From Stichopus chloronotus (Eukaryota; Echinodermata; Holothuroidea; Aspidochirotida; Stichopodidae): a stretch of DNA of 64,000 nucleotides. The position numbers and the translations under genes are program-made. Shown in pieces: positions 12,333 to 25,906 of the stretch. The notes under the pieces were generated by a model. It was given only the letters and a program-made list of their open reading frames with translations. It did no database searches and was not told the DNA's origin. The stretch covers positions 8,052,143-8,116,142 of the forward strand of contig CM037845.1 of NCBI GenBank assembly GCA_021234535.1, given 5' to 3'. Positions within the stretch are counted from its first letter, which is position 1. Each line of letters starts with the position of its first letter.

Positions 12333-12898
12333 TACTTCTCTTTCAGCAATAATCTATCACTTCTTCCACAGGTGTCAATACATATTGATCATTGCACAAA
12401 AAATCGGTGATTTCGGATGTCCAAAAATTGTAAAAAAAAAAAACTAGCGTAAGTGAAAAAAAGGTAAATAACACATAGACGCTATGCAAACTCTTTTAGT
12501 TATCTGATACCTTGTCCGATTGGTACGGATTCTCCTTGTCACAGAAAATTTCGGATGTAAAGATTACAGGTTAAGACCCTCGTGGGTTTGATGAATCAAA
12601 TGGAGGCGTGCTAACCGGCCACACATTAAACAATGAAGGCGTTGTCTGTCAGTTTGTGTCAAGTGATGTCATCATCTGTGTATAGAAGACTGAACTGATC
12701 TTGCTATGCTATAATAACACATATAAATTTACACTCAATTTTTATTCTGGTAATATTTCTTTGAATTGCCAATTTGCATTTGTTGGGTAGTAAACAGAGG
12801 AAACCGATATCTGGGATATTTTCCTGCCCCGTGTTTGATACGAAAAGAGGGTTATTTTATTGTTATTTTACTTAGTTTATTACGATTTTAACACTCAC

Positions 12899-14073
12899 GG
12901 GTATGGCTGTAATAGAAAACGTCAAGACCATTTGGAAGGAGGGACTGATGAATTTCGGCCTTCTTGCAGATTTACGGCCTGCGTGAAATATTCGATACAA
13001 TCGGATCGTCTTCGTACAGAGAGGGATGTAGATCAGAGACGTGGCCAAGACAGGTCCAATCCGCCGCAACACACACGTGATACTCCTAGGCGGGAGACCA
13101 TTCGCCAGTGCGACGATGTACGCTAGGTAAATCCCCGTAAAGATCACGTAGCACAATTCTCTACTCGAGGCCTTGATGAGTGGCTCTTCTCTATTCTTTA
13201 TGTAAACGAACAGAATGATATTTGTGAGTACCAGTCCAGTCGCGGAGAAAACAACCACCACCACGCCCAATATGTTCTCGGTCAGTGAGTCTTTTGGGTC
13301 TATCGGGACGCAGGTGGTAAAGTTTGAGCCTTCCTCTGGCCAGCCAAAAATGTTCGCCGTTGTGTTGACGCAGGAGGTGCACCTCGTACCGTTGTCTGTG
13401 ACAATCTCGTCGGAGTCGCATTTCGTGCAGGTCCAGCAACATGCGTTCTCCGGTACCGTGTTTTGCCTTTCTCCTACCCCGCAAGGTTCGCTGCAGACAG
13501 ATATCGGTACCCCCGTCTCCGGATCTCGTTTCCGAAACGGTTTCACGTACCATGGTATATCTGTCTCTATTGTCAGACCCATCCCGCCTTCATCGTATAT
13601 CCATTTTCCCACATCGACAAATCGATAACTGCCATTAAGTAGTTGCAAATTCCTCACAGAGTATTTTCCTTGAGAATCTCCGTTTTGAAGGAACATTACT
13701 TTACCGTTCGCTATGCTGTCTAGTTCGACCTTCAATATGTACTCTTTCACTTTCTCTCCCTTCACATTGATCATTTCATCGCAGACCATCGTCGGGGTGT
13801 CTGGGCAAACGTCCTTATGCAGATTGTCTAACGCAAACGCTACGGCGTTGACGCTGTCGATGACAAGCGTCTCGTGTGTAGGCGAATCAGATGCGTCCAT
13901 ATTACCGAACGGTCTGCACTCGTTGCCCGGCTTGTCGGCTTGACTGTCGCAGGACCCGTAAGCTTCGATAAAGTCTTCCAGCCAGGGGTTATCCCTATCA
14001 GACGGTCGAAGGGATCGGAAGTATTCATCGTACTCTGGAAGATTCCCAGACAGGGGTAGGACGGTGAAACAAC
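12899..14073 (-). CDS. mGluR-like receptor, coding exon 3 (end of ligand-binding domain, cysteine-rich domain, TM1-TM4)
   Basis: Encodes residues 317-708. The acceptor is ttaaag|GT; the two bases complete Gly317, giving GCFTVLPLS, then DEYFRSLRP and NPWLEDF, as in mGluRs (YFRS, RNPWF). I chose this acceptor because it restores the phase and the family sequence upstream of the first in-exon ATG at 13900. His383 stands where family members have Lys409. The helix VNAVAFALDNLHKD (391-404) follows. The cysteine-rich domain runs from about Cys510 (CSEPCGVGER, ACCWTC) to Cys571 and has all nine cysteines, with a small insertion before the last. TM1 is about 583-608, TM2 618-640 (preceded by KASSREL, family KASGREL), TM3 650-673, and TM4 begins near 694 after RRPKFISP, a typical mGluR second intracellular loop. 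TKTIR replaces the usual TKTNR. The exon ends ATACCC|GTGAGT, phase 0. Confidence 0.95.
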
Positions 14074-16828
14074 CTTTAAATCAAAGAATAATGCACAAAG
14101 TGGAGAATAAACATTAATTGAACAAATGATACCGGGTAAATTTCGAGGTAATGACAATTTAATTGTAATCCTTACTTTCATTAATCGTCATCATAATTGT
14201 AATTGTATTATTCCTTTGGGGAATTGAATGTTCAAGCGATGAACAATCGTGCATTTACAGCTGGTGTAATTACTTTCGATTCATCATTGAAATTTCACCA
14301 CACAGTTTAATCCTCTACAGCATGTCAACAACTTTACAACTTTTGGGCACCCCTTCACACTTTTCTGATAAAAACATATTCATTCTTCGTCTCTTCTTCT
14401 TTAATTTTTCGTCCTCAAAAATTCCTGAAACGTTTATCGCTGTCACTTCTCTCTCTCTCTCTTTTTAATTATTCATTTTTGGATAAATTTACCGAAGCCA
14501 TTACTTGTAGGTTCTTTTTTTTTTTTACTACAAATACAATTTTAATGGCTTCGACTCATACAGTACCAGGCTATGACGATCATTCGACTGCTTGATGTCG
14601 TGAATTAGATTTTTTGAAAAAGAATTAGAACGCATAATTTCACTGCTAAAGAGTTATGTGATCGAAGGTCACCAGCTTCTTTGGTGTTATTTTGCGCAAC
14701 ATTAAAGGAATATGGATGGAAATTGCGGTGTTATGTGCAAAACAGAATTGTAATTTTATTTATGGTTTTCAAAGAGATGTGAAAAATAATTAAATATGAA
14801 AGGAATGTTAGGTTCTGTATTTTTCGATTGGTTGGTATCCCAGTTTATGTGCATGTTCAGTGGTTTCCAGTCTTGAAATGTCTATTTGTCCTTATGTTTG
14901 TTTGTTCATTCTTCTATTGACCCGTGTGTTGCTGAATAGTTGGAACTTTGTGGGTTTGTTTTCTTGTTTCTCAGTACATTTTTTTTTTTTTTTTTTTTTG
15001 TTATTTGGCCTGTCTGTTGAGAAGTTGTTTCTGTTTGTCTGTACGTTCCTCACATTGTTCATGATGTGTTTGTCTATATTTCCATCTGTTGAATGATAAG
15101 TCTTTCTGTTCTGTTTTTTTTTTCTTTGTTTTCTTTTGTTTTGTTTTTATGCCTGATTGTTGTTTAGTTGATATTAATTTTGCTTGATTTGTGTGTGTCT
15201 GTGTATGTTTCCTTCCTTGTCTTGACTTCCGGTGTTTTTTCTTGTTTATTTGTTGTTTCTAAAGTTTGACACATCCGTAGAATAGCTTCAAATAGTCAAG
15301 TGTACACTTAGACAGCTGATTGTATATGATTTGGAAAAAGTATGCAATCCCTTTCAAATTTTTAAAACTGGTATCAATTTACTCCACATTGTCAAGTCCT
15401 CACAAAAAAAAAATTGTGTCCTAGGGTGTTGATCAATCAAAACAGATAATTTGAAATGGCGGGATCTTTTAATTGTTGTAAAGTATTTTAGAATTGCCAA
15501 ATACAAGCGATGTTAACAATGCAATGCTTTGTCCTCCCTGCAACTATGTAAGTTATGATTTGCAGTAAACTGTGTATTTTTCATTTTGTTTGTGCGATCT
15601 GTAGCATTGTTGTGGCACCATAATGAAGCACGTCTCTTTAAGATAAGCAAGCACATTAGCGCTATAATTTCTAAATAGGTTTCAATCATGTCTACATATC
15701 GGAAACGCGCTTTTCAATACACGACAACAGAAACTTTTGACGCTGAGGAGCGTCTGATTCCAACATCACTATAGTATACGCAGAGAAGGATTGTTGCTAT
15801 TTATAAAGGGCGAAAAGAAAACCCACTCGACTGTTGCTTATTTTTTTTCTCTTGTTAAATTATTCCATCCATAATCAAATTGGTAAAACGAGTTATTAAT
15901 TCTTATACTTAGGAAACGAACTTGAGACGAAGAAGGGACATTGTATAATTAATGGTTATACACGTTAGATAATTCTAAAAAAGGAAATCAATAATAAATA
16001 AGTAATGTAAAAGTCAACGAGAAAAAAAAAGACATTTCTACGTCACAACTGAAAATATCGTGATGACATAAAACCGTCAGATGACCCTTCTGATGCCATT
16101 AATTTAGTTGCTCATTTACTTATCGTTACTTGACCATATTATGAGTATGTCAATTCAAATACACCGGACAATGAATACTGCACCACTTGCATGAAGATGT
16201 AACAGCTCGCTCGATCTTTTCCGGTTCTATTTTCGTGGTTTAATCTGGTGGACAACTTATTCATCGCTTGTACAACTTATTCATTGCTTCAGAACGTACC
16301 AAAATATCCACCATCATATTTCACATTGTTCTTGCCACTACCGCTCCTACAAACCACTTCCCATGTGAAGTCCCTTATGATATGAACCGATTATAACCCG
16401 ACCAAGTTGGATTGATTGAATGATCTTAATTACTTAGAGACGAATTAACTGTACAACTTAAACAATCGAAACAGTTTTCGGCACACCGCTTCCAAAAAGC
16501 AGCCATATCTTCGAGGTTCCTCCATCTCACCATTCCTGCAAATCGTGACTATTCGTTTCCTAAAAAAAACCTTTCAAGTTTTGATTTAATTGTTTCTGGA
16601 TTCAACATGTTGGCTATTTAGAAAATCCCCTTTTTTTATTTTATCACAAAAGCAGTCTCCTTAAAAGCATGACAGGTGGGTTCTCGGAGCGAGATATAAC
16701 TGCGACACCTTCGATGTTCTGAGGCCATCTTAAAATCTTTCAGTCGTTCTAATTTGAACATCATCTGTATTTCAATTGGTAATTTTAAACATCCAAGTAA
16801 ACAAACACTGATGTACTTTGAACAAAAT

Positions 16829-16871
16829 AATATATATATATGTATATATATACATATATATATATATATAT
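16829..16871. repeat. (TA)n microsatellite
   Basis: Interrupted TA repeat in intron 2. Confidence 0.9.
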
Positions 16872-17280
16872 GGACCACCTGACTCTAGACAGATTGAGTT
16901 TGACTATCATAATCACAGGTACCTGTCAGATTTGGTGTACATGTAATTGATCGCCTTTTAGAGTCAAGCCTCTGGGTGACTTGCAATGTCGTTAGTATAA
17001 TGGATATGGGTAATTAACAACATTTACCGGCCATTAATTTCCTCAATGCTGAACGGAAAATAAAATCAAGGGAGACATTAATTCAGTAAGAAATGACGAC
17101 ATTTAAAGAAAATCGTCTACCGAAAGCGAACGCTTCAGACAAGAACCAATGAGGCACGGTCTCCTATGCAAACATTGAGCAAGCATTCACCTACTTTAAA
17201 ACAGTAGAACTGATTGCTTTTCAGGAGCAACTTTTCAGGGGTATTTTTGTTTTCTGTTTGTTAAACACTGTAACATGAGC

Positions 17281-17500
17281 TACAGATGCCATTGTGTTGC
17301 ATTTGTTGTTACTTCCGTTGTAGAAGTTAATGTTGTGTTAATTGATATATTTGCCCATGTTGTTATTACTTTTGTTTTATGTTGCAATTGCTTTTGTTGA
17401 TGCTGCATTTGGTCTTGCCTTTGTTTGCATCGGTTACTTTTATCCCTGTTGTAATTACCATTGTCATTCTTGTTGATACTGTCTATATGTATGCATTTTT
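17281..17500 (+). repeat. Cryptic GTT/TTG-rich low-complexity stretch
   Basis: Irregularly spaced TGTTG, GTTGTTA and TTTTGTT words. It produces a hydrophobic open frame at 17379-17762 that I regard as a by-product of this composition, not a gene. Confidence 0.55.
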
Positions 17501-18975
17501 GTACGTATACCTTTTGCCGCTGTTATCATCTTACATTGTAAATGAGAACAATATTTTACTTTCTGTTTTATGTGTTACCAGTGTTTTTTGTGTTTTTGTA
17601 AAGAAACGTGATTCCGCCGTGACAAGTCTATATTACGGACGCACTTGTATGATGGGGGTTGAAACTGTTGATGTTCGTATTCGTGTATGGTGTTCGAGTG
17701 TCTGGTTATATTCAATAGGAGACCATTTTTCGCTATTGAGCTGCTGTAGTGAGTATGAGTGAGTATGCAACAGTAGATCTGTCTCTATACTTTGGAATGT
17801 TGAGCACTTTAATACTTAACAATCAGGTCTTACGTCATAAAAGTTAATATCGAATGACTGCGCGTGCACGGATCTCTACTTCTGTGAGTAGCAGAAAATG
17901 ATTATCGCTGTTTGTTTTGATAACCCTGGTCAACCATATCAAAATATTGGGGTTAATAAATATGTGTACTAACGGTAAATATTGCATCTATTCTTCAGTT
18001 TCCTGATTAATTAGAAAAAGATATTTCCTGTCTTGAGGGATAGTAATCTACTTATTCAATTAAGTGAAGGTACTTGAAATTAGAAATTCAACTGTAAAGG
18101 GAAAACCACAAGCTGACTAGTTTAGCTGAAGTGACACGTGGCCAAGAGATATGTATTTTTGCTTAGATATAATCTACGGTGTTGCGGTTTGGACAGTGAA
18201 AGTCCTCCAAGAAGCAATTTGTTAAGTGAAGCTCAAGTGTTTGTCAACAGAAGGCTCTCGTAGTGACACGTAATATGATGCTGCTAACTAACTGGATATG
18301 AAGAGGCTTCGAAGCATACAAAAAGTGCTATACACACACTCACGCACACGCACACACACATAATACATACATAAATATATTCCTCATATGTATATGTCGG
18401 ACACAGAAGAACCTGAAAGTCAGAGGTTCCACTTCATTTTAAAGACATCGTAATAAATTAATACGAAAGACTGATTGTAAAAGATAATTATAATCGGCTC
18501 TCTTAACTGCAGGATGTAATGAGATGTGCACTCATACAATGTTAGGTACCCCTACAAGAACATTTAAGGTTACAACTACTTCCACTAATTACTTTTGCTC
18601 AGACCACAATTGATACTTAATTACCCCCCAGAATATCCAAAATAAAAGTAATCATGAAATCGTGTTTCTCTACGTCATTTGTAAAGTGAAGATATTAATA
18701 TCGTTCCCATTGCAATTCGATTCTGTATACTTTGTTTACTTTGCCCTCTAATCTTCAAAAGTTGTGATTAATTACTGCATGTATGCCATCGACCAACTTT
18801 TAATCAAATCTCGTGTTACGTTGGCATCTTCACTGCCAACAGGAAATGCAGTTCCGGTTGTATTCGTTTCATACACTCGTTGTCTTCTATTTTTCTTTTC
18901 CACGCAACATTTCAAACCGTGCTACTCATTTTTTTTGTATTCGATGAATATATTTCAGAAAGGAATGTTATTTAT

Positions 18976-18978
<3 letters not shown>

Positions 18979-19049
<71 letters not shown>

Positions 19050-19075
19050 TACATATATATATATATATGTATAAT
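18979..19075. repeat. (TA)n microsatellite
   Basis: About 97 bases of TA repeat with two TACA interruptions near the end, in intron 2. A run of eight G follows at 19093-19100. Confidence 0.95.
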
Positions 19076-19596
19076 ATGTCTTCCCCTTTTTTGGGGGGGG
19101 TGTTTATCTCCAGTTTATACCATGATTAACATATACGCACATATCAAAACGAAACGTTTACATTTTGGATTTACATTAAGGTAAATCAGAGAATTTTTTT
19201 TTTTTGGCTTCGCACATCCTCCAATCAAAAATTGCGTTTGCGCAAGGAGATCAAAACAATCATCTCTTTTACATGCAGAGCACAACTCTAATTTAAATTA
19301 CAGTCACGTGGTTTGGTAAAAATCGTGGCATAACTTCCTGCTCTCGGTAAAATTCCAATCTTACACGTGGACAATTTTAGGGCTATCGTTTTATCATCAT
19401 TATTGAGACAAGTGCAGTCGGCGTTAACATGAAAAAGCTGCAATGCTTTCTACTATCCTTTTTTTTTCTTTTTTTTTTTGAGCTTTGCACTCTACAATGG
19501 TTTGATATTTTCGTTCTCTAATGTGCGTAACGACTTAAGAATCACGAGCTCTCGCAAACGGGTGCTTGAAAAATGAAAAGCGAGCGTAATCTTTGA

Positions 19597-19720
19597 TCGC
19601 AAGTTGGCATAAATGGTAAAGTGTGATGCCGAGCATGACTCCAGGAAATCTGGTTGGATTACATCCAGATATCAAGCGTTGAAAGATAAAAAAGAACTGT
19701 AAAAAAAAAATGTAAAAAAC
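19597..19720 (+). repeat. Possible tRNA-derived SINE remnant
   Basis: TGGCATAAATGG (19605-19616) fits the A-box consensus TRGCNNARNNGG at every position. GGTTGGATTAC (19652-19662) matches 9 of 11 positions of the B box. Spacing is about right for a tRNA. A-rich runs follow at 19688-19720, as in a SINE tail. No second copy was found in the window. Confidence 0.35.
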
Positions 19721-20995
19721 ACGAGAAGGTTTTCGATGTTATGCATTAGTGTACCTTAATTTACTTTGACGTATGCTGATACATGTGCGAAATTTGTACT
19801 TAGAGGTATATATCCAAACATGCACACAAATACACATATACAAACATTTGTATGGGCCTATGCGCTGGAAAACATAAAACCAATACAGACATGTCTACTA
19901 TGAGGGCACATACGCATTAATTCGCGTATACAAAGCAGTCAATACTCACAAACCGTTTTGACAGAAGACAGACACCGTGATAGTGACAGTGTGCCTGGTT
20001 ATCACATCATATTGTATCGTGCAAGAAAAGTCTCCTCCAGACTTCTGTCAGGGTAAGGTGAAAACATACACATGTACTTGCTCAGCCATATGCAGATAGG
20101 GTATACGCGCAAAGAGGTAACCACGCGTCATGAATACACACACATAACAACATACATATGTATTCCTACAAAATAAAGGTGTAATCCACGATCTGTATAG
20201 GCTTTTGAACAGGTCACCTCCGTCGCCTAGACAACCACAACTTGTGCTTCATGTTGTGGAAGACGGACGATCTACCACAAGTATTTCTATTCTTTTATAA
20301 GCAAGTCAGTACACCGAATCACCGCTGAGCATAACTTCACTGTTTGCACCACTTGTATTTGTGGTTTGCTGGGACAATATGTAACTACTTTCGAAGATAA
20401 AACGTTCAAGGAAATTATAAGACATACCTATGCAACATCTTTTAAAAAAAAAAAAATTATGTGAATGCATATCGTCCTACATCTGAGACCAGCACTTCTA
20501 CAGCCTTATCTCCGTCTTCCTTGGTCTTCTCGTTATCCCCCTCCTGTAGACTGCTTATAGTTCTAATCTCCTTTTTTTCATTGGTCGAACCATCATTAGT
20601 TTTTAACTTCGTTCCTTAGTTATCTTTTCAATAATTGCGTCCTTCAAAACTGCCGCAGTACGACACAGCAAAACGTGACAAATAATAGGTTTATAGTTTC
20701 CTAGGAGCAATCATCGAGGGTCCACTTACACGGTGAGTCTGAGCTGGGGGTCAATAGACACAGACGTTTGCTTGTGTCGAATTTTCTGTCGGAAACTGCC
20801 CTCTGTGGTTCAACATAGACATAGAGTTACCAAGTTATGCACACCTTCATCAAGTTTGAAGCAACTCGGCCCTGCGGTGGCGAGTCCTGAACAGGTTAAT
20901 AGTCAAGTTGCTGTAAAAAACAAATTGCTATAACTACTCTACGGAAGTTATAAATGCAGTGCTTATGTTTCATGCCACCCTGTTAATAATGTAAA

Positions 20996-21142
20996 TTGTA
21001 AAATGTAAATTTACAGAAAATAAACTAAAGAAATACAAAAGGATTACAGAAATTTTCTGGTAATTAGTTTCCAGACAATTTCTGTAATTCTTTTTTGTTT
21101 CTTTGTTTTATTTTCTGTATATTTACCGACATTTTTTACAGT
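20996..21142. repeat. Long foldback (inverted repeat with 10-nt loop)
   Basis: The left arm 21003-21060 and right arm 21071-21132 are near-perfect reverse complements, with about six mismatches and one 4-nt bulge. They are separated only by TAATTAGTTT. Weaker pairing extends the arms outward to about 20996 and 21142. Each arm holds ATTACAGAAATT-like words that are partly palindromic themselves. It could be a foldback transposon or MITE, or a hairpin RNA source; no target-site duplication was obvious. Confidence 0.85.
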
Positions 21143-23478
21143 ACATAACGCAACATGTTAAATGCTTGAAAACTGAGGTCAAAGGGCATGTGATATCATT
21201 TTTTTTATTCTGAGCGTTAAATCGTTCGTCAAGGTAAGGTAATGTAGTCGCCTTCAATGCTCACCTAATAGTTTAGTACCTACGCAAGATATTGTGAATC
21301 TTAGGCACTGACTGGGACGTGCTTTCATGGATGTAGTCCCCATATGCATAACTCGTGACTTTTTTCTCTCTCAGTGACCTTTTACCTGGTACTGCACATT
21401 GTCTACGATGCAAGGAATACAGTTCGCCACCAAAGAGCCCCTTCCCAAATCCATTCAAACCACAGAAGAACCATTATGTAATCACGCACATACGATACTT
21501 CACAAATATTATGTACAACGAAAGATAAAAATGTTTATGAAGAAAAAAAATGTTGAAAAAAATTGAAAACGAAGTTTAAGACATATCGGGACAGAAAAGC
21601 CAATTTATGTGATTTAAATTTTTGATTCGGCATTTTTTTTTTAGTTTAAAGGTAAAATTTTTAAAGGTTTAAGTTACATCTAAGAAATCATGTACCCGCA
21701 AGTGTTTGCTAGTGCAAAGGCATTTGTTTTATCTAATCTGCCCTTAACTGAATGTATTACCGACAGATCACATAAATACGTACGGACATCGCGACCGCAT
21801 TAATTACTATGCATCATGTGATGCAGCTGTTACATTCAACTGACTTAATAGTACCCCCCCCCCCCATTACAAACCTCGTGAAATACGAAACACGGTTTTC
21901 CTATTTCTCCAATTGAATGTACTTGGATTCTGTTCACAATTCAAGTACATCTAAGCTACGATGGAGAAAACCTTTTTTCCCCATCGGGACGTTCTACACA
22001 TAAACATGAAAGCAAACTGGCATTAAGATCTTACAGCATAACACAGTGAAACATGTATTACAGAGAACTCAGCGTAGAAACTCTTAATTCACTTTGGAAG
22101 TTGACACACCAGGAGTAGTATCTCTTCAAACTGCCTACTTTGCCATGAAATATGATCAAATTAAAGTGTGTAATTACCTTTGGTGATGGTCATTTGAGTT
22201 GCCGTTGCAAATAGTATATCATTTCCTGGCTATCCCCTTGATCGTTAATCGCCGTTCTGATGTGTATAGTAGCGATGCTATTAGCTCTGGATACATTCTC
22301 AAACGCCATTAGTGAGTAAACGCTCTTTTAAAGCACAAACTATCGATACCGACACGGAAAACAACACGTGCAAAGGGGTGAGATTAATCGTATGTTGGTA
22401 AAGATTGTTAGAGGTCTTAATCATGTCTTGTTTAGGAGGAAGAGGGTGGGAATGGGCTAGAAGTTGGCACGAAGATAGTACAGGGCATTACACGTCAGTT
22501 GATGACAGGTCTGAAGTTCCAACCTTTCAATGTTTTTCTAGCCTCCTGTATATACTACTGTACTTCTTCGTTTCTTTCACATTTTTTTTTGTATTTTCTT
22601 AAAGTGACTCTAAACACATTAACAACATTCATAATGTTCAGTCAGAAAAGTTTCATGACAATTGTACCTCTTTCTTATAACGGACTGCGCTTCGCCAGCA
22701 GACTCTAGGATTACGATAACCTAGAGCTAAAAGATAGAACTAAAAGAAAGATTTCTTTGTTCATCCATATTAGATGAACCATGAGCAAGGATATAGACTT
22801 TTCTTTTTCCGTGCAGGTGACTTTAATCACATTATCAATCCTTATAAGTTCACGTCAGTTATTGTAAGCAACTACAATGCACATACAGATTACAATAGCC
22901 TTGCACTGAAACAGAGATTTCTTTGTTTATCTGGAGTAGATGAACCGTTACAGAAGATTTAAAGTAGTTTTTCCTAGATTTGAACTAGTTTTTATTTTCA
23001 ATATGTTTCCTCTCTGGAAACAGGTCGGCAATGTGACTACCAACGATAACCATTCAAAGTTGCAGGCAATAAATCTGACAAAACTGACTGACAGACTTAC
23101 AAAACTTCCTCTTTTTACTTTGCTTTGAATTACGGATTCTCCAACGGTGTTTACAAGGCGGAATAGTTTGTATTTTACATACGAACACTGCATTACGAGT
23201 AATCTCAAAATGGCGTATCCAGATCCCCTTAAAATGAAGAAGTACCGCGTGCTTCGTCAAAAGTTAAAGGAATTCTCCACCATCACTTCTTATTTCTCCT
23301 ACAAATATACAATCATATTTGTATGTAAGTCACCGTTCAGGAAATATCTTGGCTGATCTGAAGAGTTTTGAGTCGTAAGACCTTTCAAGGGACACGGAGA
23401 GTGCAAACAAGGCAAAACAGCATTTATCGGTTGTAGTCTTACGTAACATATTTTCGGGTCCCGTACTGAACTTCAAAT

Positions 23479-23602
23479 TTTAAAGGAGTATTTCACATTT
23501 TAACGGAACCTACGGGCAAAATCGTTTTTGTTTAACTGATAGAACGGTAAAAAATCTTATATAGTAGGTAAAGTTTTCCTATTGGTGGAGAATTCCTTTA
23601 AA
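23479..23602. repeat. Short inverted-repeat element with TTTAAAGGA ends
   Basis: TTTAAAGGA at 23479-23487 is matched by TCCTTTAAA at 23594-23602, with weak further pairing inward (CAC against GTG). The size is 124 bp. The ends resemble those of the larger element at 57019-57374. Chance pairing cannot be ruled out. Confidence 0.35.
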
Positions 23603-25906
23603 TAAGCACGTAATGTTAGAACAAGATGAAGCAACATGAAACACGCTGTGCAAAGACTTTCACAAACGCTAGTGAAGCTAAGCGTGTAGGGCGTTTTTAA
23701 ATACCTGATTTTAAGACCATTGTCAAACACTGGGTGCTTTCAGTCACACTGCAGGCGAGCAGAGGAAAACGTCTCAATCGGTTGACTAGCCCCCCCCCCC
23801 CTTCCGCTCGGTCTAATATTGCCTCATTTTAATTTGCTCTAAAGGCTCGGGAAACAGGCTTCACGCAAACACGTCCATGTACTTTTTTCAGTGCGTCAAA
23901 TTTTCGCTCGCTTGTATTCGTTGGTAAAATTCAACACCAGCGATCGTTCAAATCACTGGAGCATTGGACGCTCAAAACGCCAACGCTTGAGACTCTTTTA
24001 GTGTGAAAGTACCTTACGCTTTTATTTAAGAAGGGAGGTGTAATGTTCGAAATAGGTAAACAAAACGATAAATTAACACCTAAGAAAAGTTTGTGCGACT
24101 CTTGGAGCAAACTTTGTCGATGTTGATTTTGGAGTGGTAACGCTCTCCCTACCACTCCCCCCCCCCCCCATTCCCCACTCACACACATATATACACCTGT
24201 TTTTATCAATTCTAATGCCGTGATGTTTAAATAACTTTAAAGGAATGTTCCTGTGACAATATTATTAAGATTTCTAATATAAAATAACACGTTTCGCTGT
24301 ATCCACTCCAGACCCCACACCAACACCTTGTTCATAACTCAAGATACTGCTGTTCCAAGAAAGTCGGTTGCTGTGGTCCAGAAAGTTTCCCATTTTCCTA
24401 ACCGTTACACAAAGGTATGTTACACCGGCAAATTAATGCATAAAATAATACGTTGTTCTTTGATATTGAAGTTCGTACTTTACCTTGACACTTTGACAAC
24501 AGTCCAAAAAATTGGTTGAATTTATCGTGGATCGAGCGTAAGTCGGAGAGAAAATAAGCGTCGTAACTCTTAAAGCATCGTTCTGTTTCTTTTAAGACAT
24601 TGGTGATGGTAAGGAAAAGTAAGATATTTTCAATTAGTTCGCATGGGTATGACGTCAGAGAATTCGTCTGGTCACAGATTTGCAATGAGTGATTTAAAAC
24701 CAACTTTTTTCCTGTCATCATTGCTTGTGTGTCAGATGATCTGTTAGTTCATTTACCATCAACATATGATTAATACTCGACAGATTGAACGAACTATCAT
24801 GAATTTGAGAGTTATCTCAATAAGTCCCTTTAACTTGGCTTTATGACGAATTACATCTCAAAACTCAATACAACTTGTCAAAACAGTTTTTTTTTTGTTT
24901 TCTTTTTACGACGAATTTCGCTTTGATGTTGTACCGCCATATCAATATGCAGAAGAGGTTGACTCGGAGGGGATTGAAGAGAAGCCATTATCCTGTTCGT
25001 TTTATATCCCGGTTTCCTAAGTGACCAATGATGTAGCTATACAATGAGGAGGCAGGGATTCCTTTATCTTCTCTACGGAGGATATCTTAAAAATTCGAGA
25101 TAAACGGCGAAATCACGAAGATTCCAAACCATAGGTTAAGAAACGTAGCGAGCTGTTTAATTCTGTCCAGATTCAAAGGTGCTGTTGACAGGTGATATGA
25201 GTTAAATTGGTAAATACTCTCAGATCTTCAACTTCATATTCCATCTTTTCAGTCACTAATTAGCTTTGAATAACCGAAACTTGTAGAATGTTCGATCTGA
25301 TGATATTTCACTTGATATGAAAGTAAAAGAGGCTGGTAATCTAAAAAACTGTTACTGTGTACACTTTGAATATTCCGCAGTCAACTTTAGGTTCTTTGGT
25401 CCTGTAGAAACCAAGAAGAACTATATCATTTCATTTTTTGTTTTGACAAATTTCTAACTTTCAGGGGGTTGCGGTTCTGAGGGTGCAATGTTCCAACTGA
25501 CTACTTTCACTTGGTAAAAACTTAAGAACAAAACTAGAGAAAAAAAAACCCCACAAAATAGGTTACTCTCTGCTACCAGCCTGGAACACCAAAATGTCAC
25601 AAATTGATCGCTTAATAAAAAGTGAATTACAGACTAGTCAGACTATCCCATTATGGGGTCGAATTTGCTCCACATATTTTAGTTTTATGCACGGAGTCAT
25701 CATGAACGCATTTTCTTATATCTTGACTTACGGCATACTAAAGAAAAAAACAATGAAAACTTTCACACACTGAACTTATTGGGGAGGAGGAAGGTTATAA
25801 AAACACCCTTGCAAAACGCTGGCCTTACTAAACAATTTAATTTTCACTTATCCTTCCACAGTAAACCTGAAGTAAGTAAAATATATCTCTTGAATGATTA
25901 TCTTAC

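Larger units (their letters stand above)
11688..12898 (-). other. Intron 3 of the receptor gene
   Basis: Bounded by GTGAGT at 12898-12893 and AG at 11689-11688 (or 11692-11691). It interrupts TM4. It contains the telomere-like minisatellite at 12032-12142, a tRNA-like repeat at 12251-12332 and an A-rich run near 12430. I saw no coding sequence in it. Confidence 0.88.
14074..25906 (-). other. Intron 2 of the receptor gene
   Basis: About 11.8 kb, bounded by GTAAGA at 25906-25901 and AG at 14075-14074. It is AT-rich and holds T-rich tracts (14940-15260), TA arrays at 16829 and 18979, a GTT-rich stretch at 17281-17500, a SINE-like piece near 19600, a large foldback at 20996-21142 and several poly-C runs. 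The longest open frames are short and unlike known proteins. I see no nested gene. Confidence 0.85.

Noticed and set aside
13191..13628. Open frames of 120 and 137 codons overlapping exon 3 in other frames.
   Set aside because: Shadows of the receptor exon, whose own frame matches the mGluR family throughout.
17379..17762. 127-codon hydrophobic open frame that could be mistaken for a membrane protein.
   Set aside because: Its hydrophobic part is produced by GTT/TTG-rich low-complexity DNA; no family resemblance.
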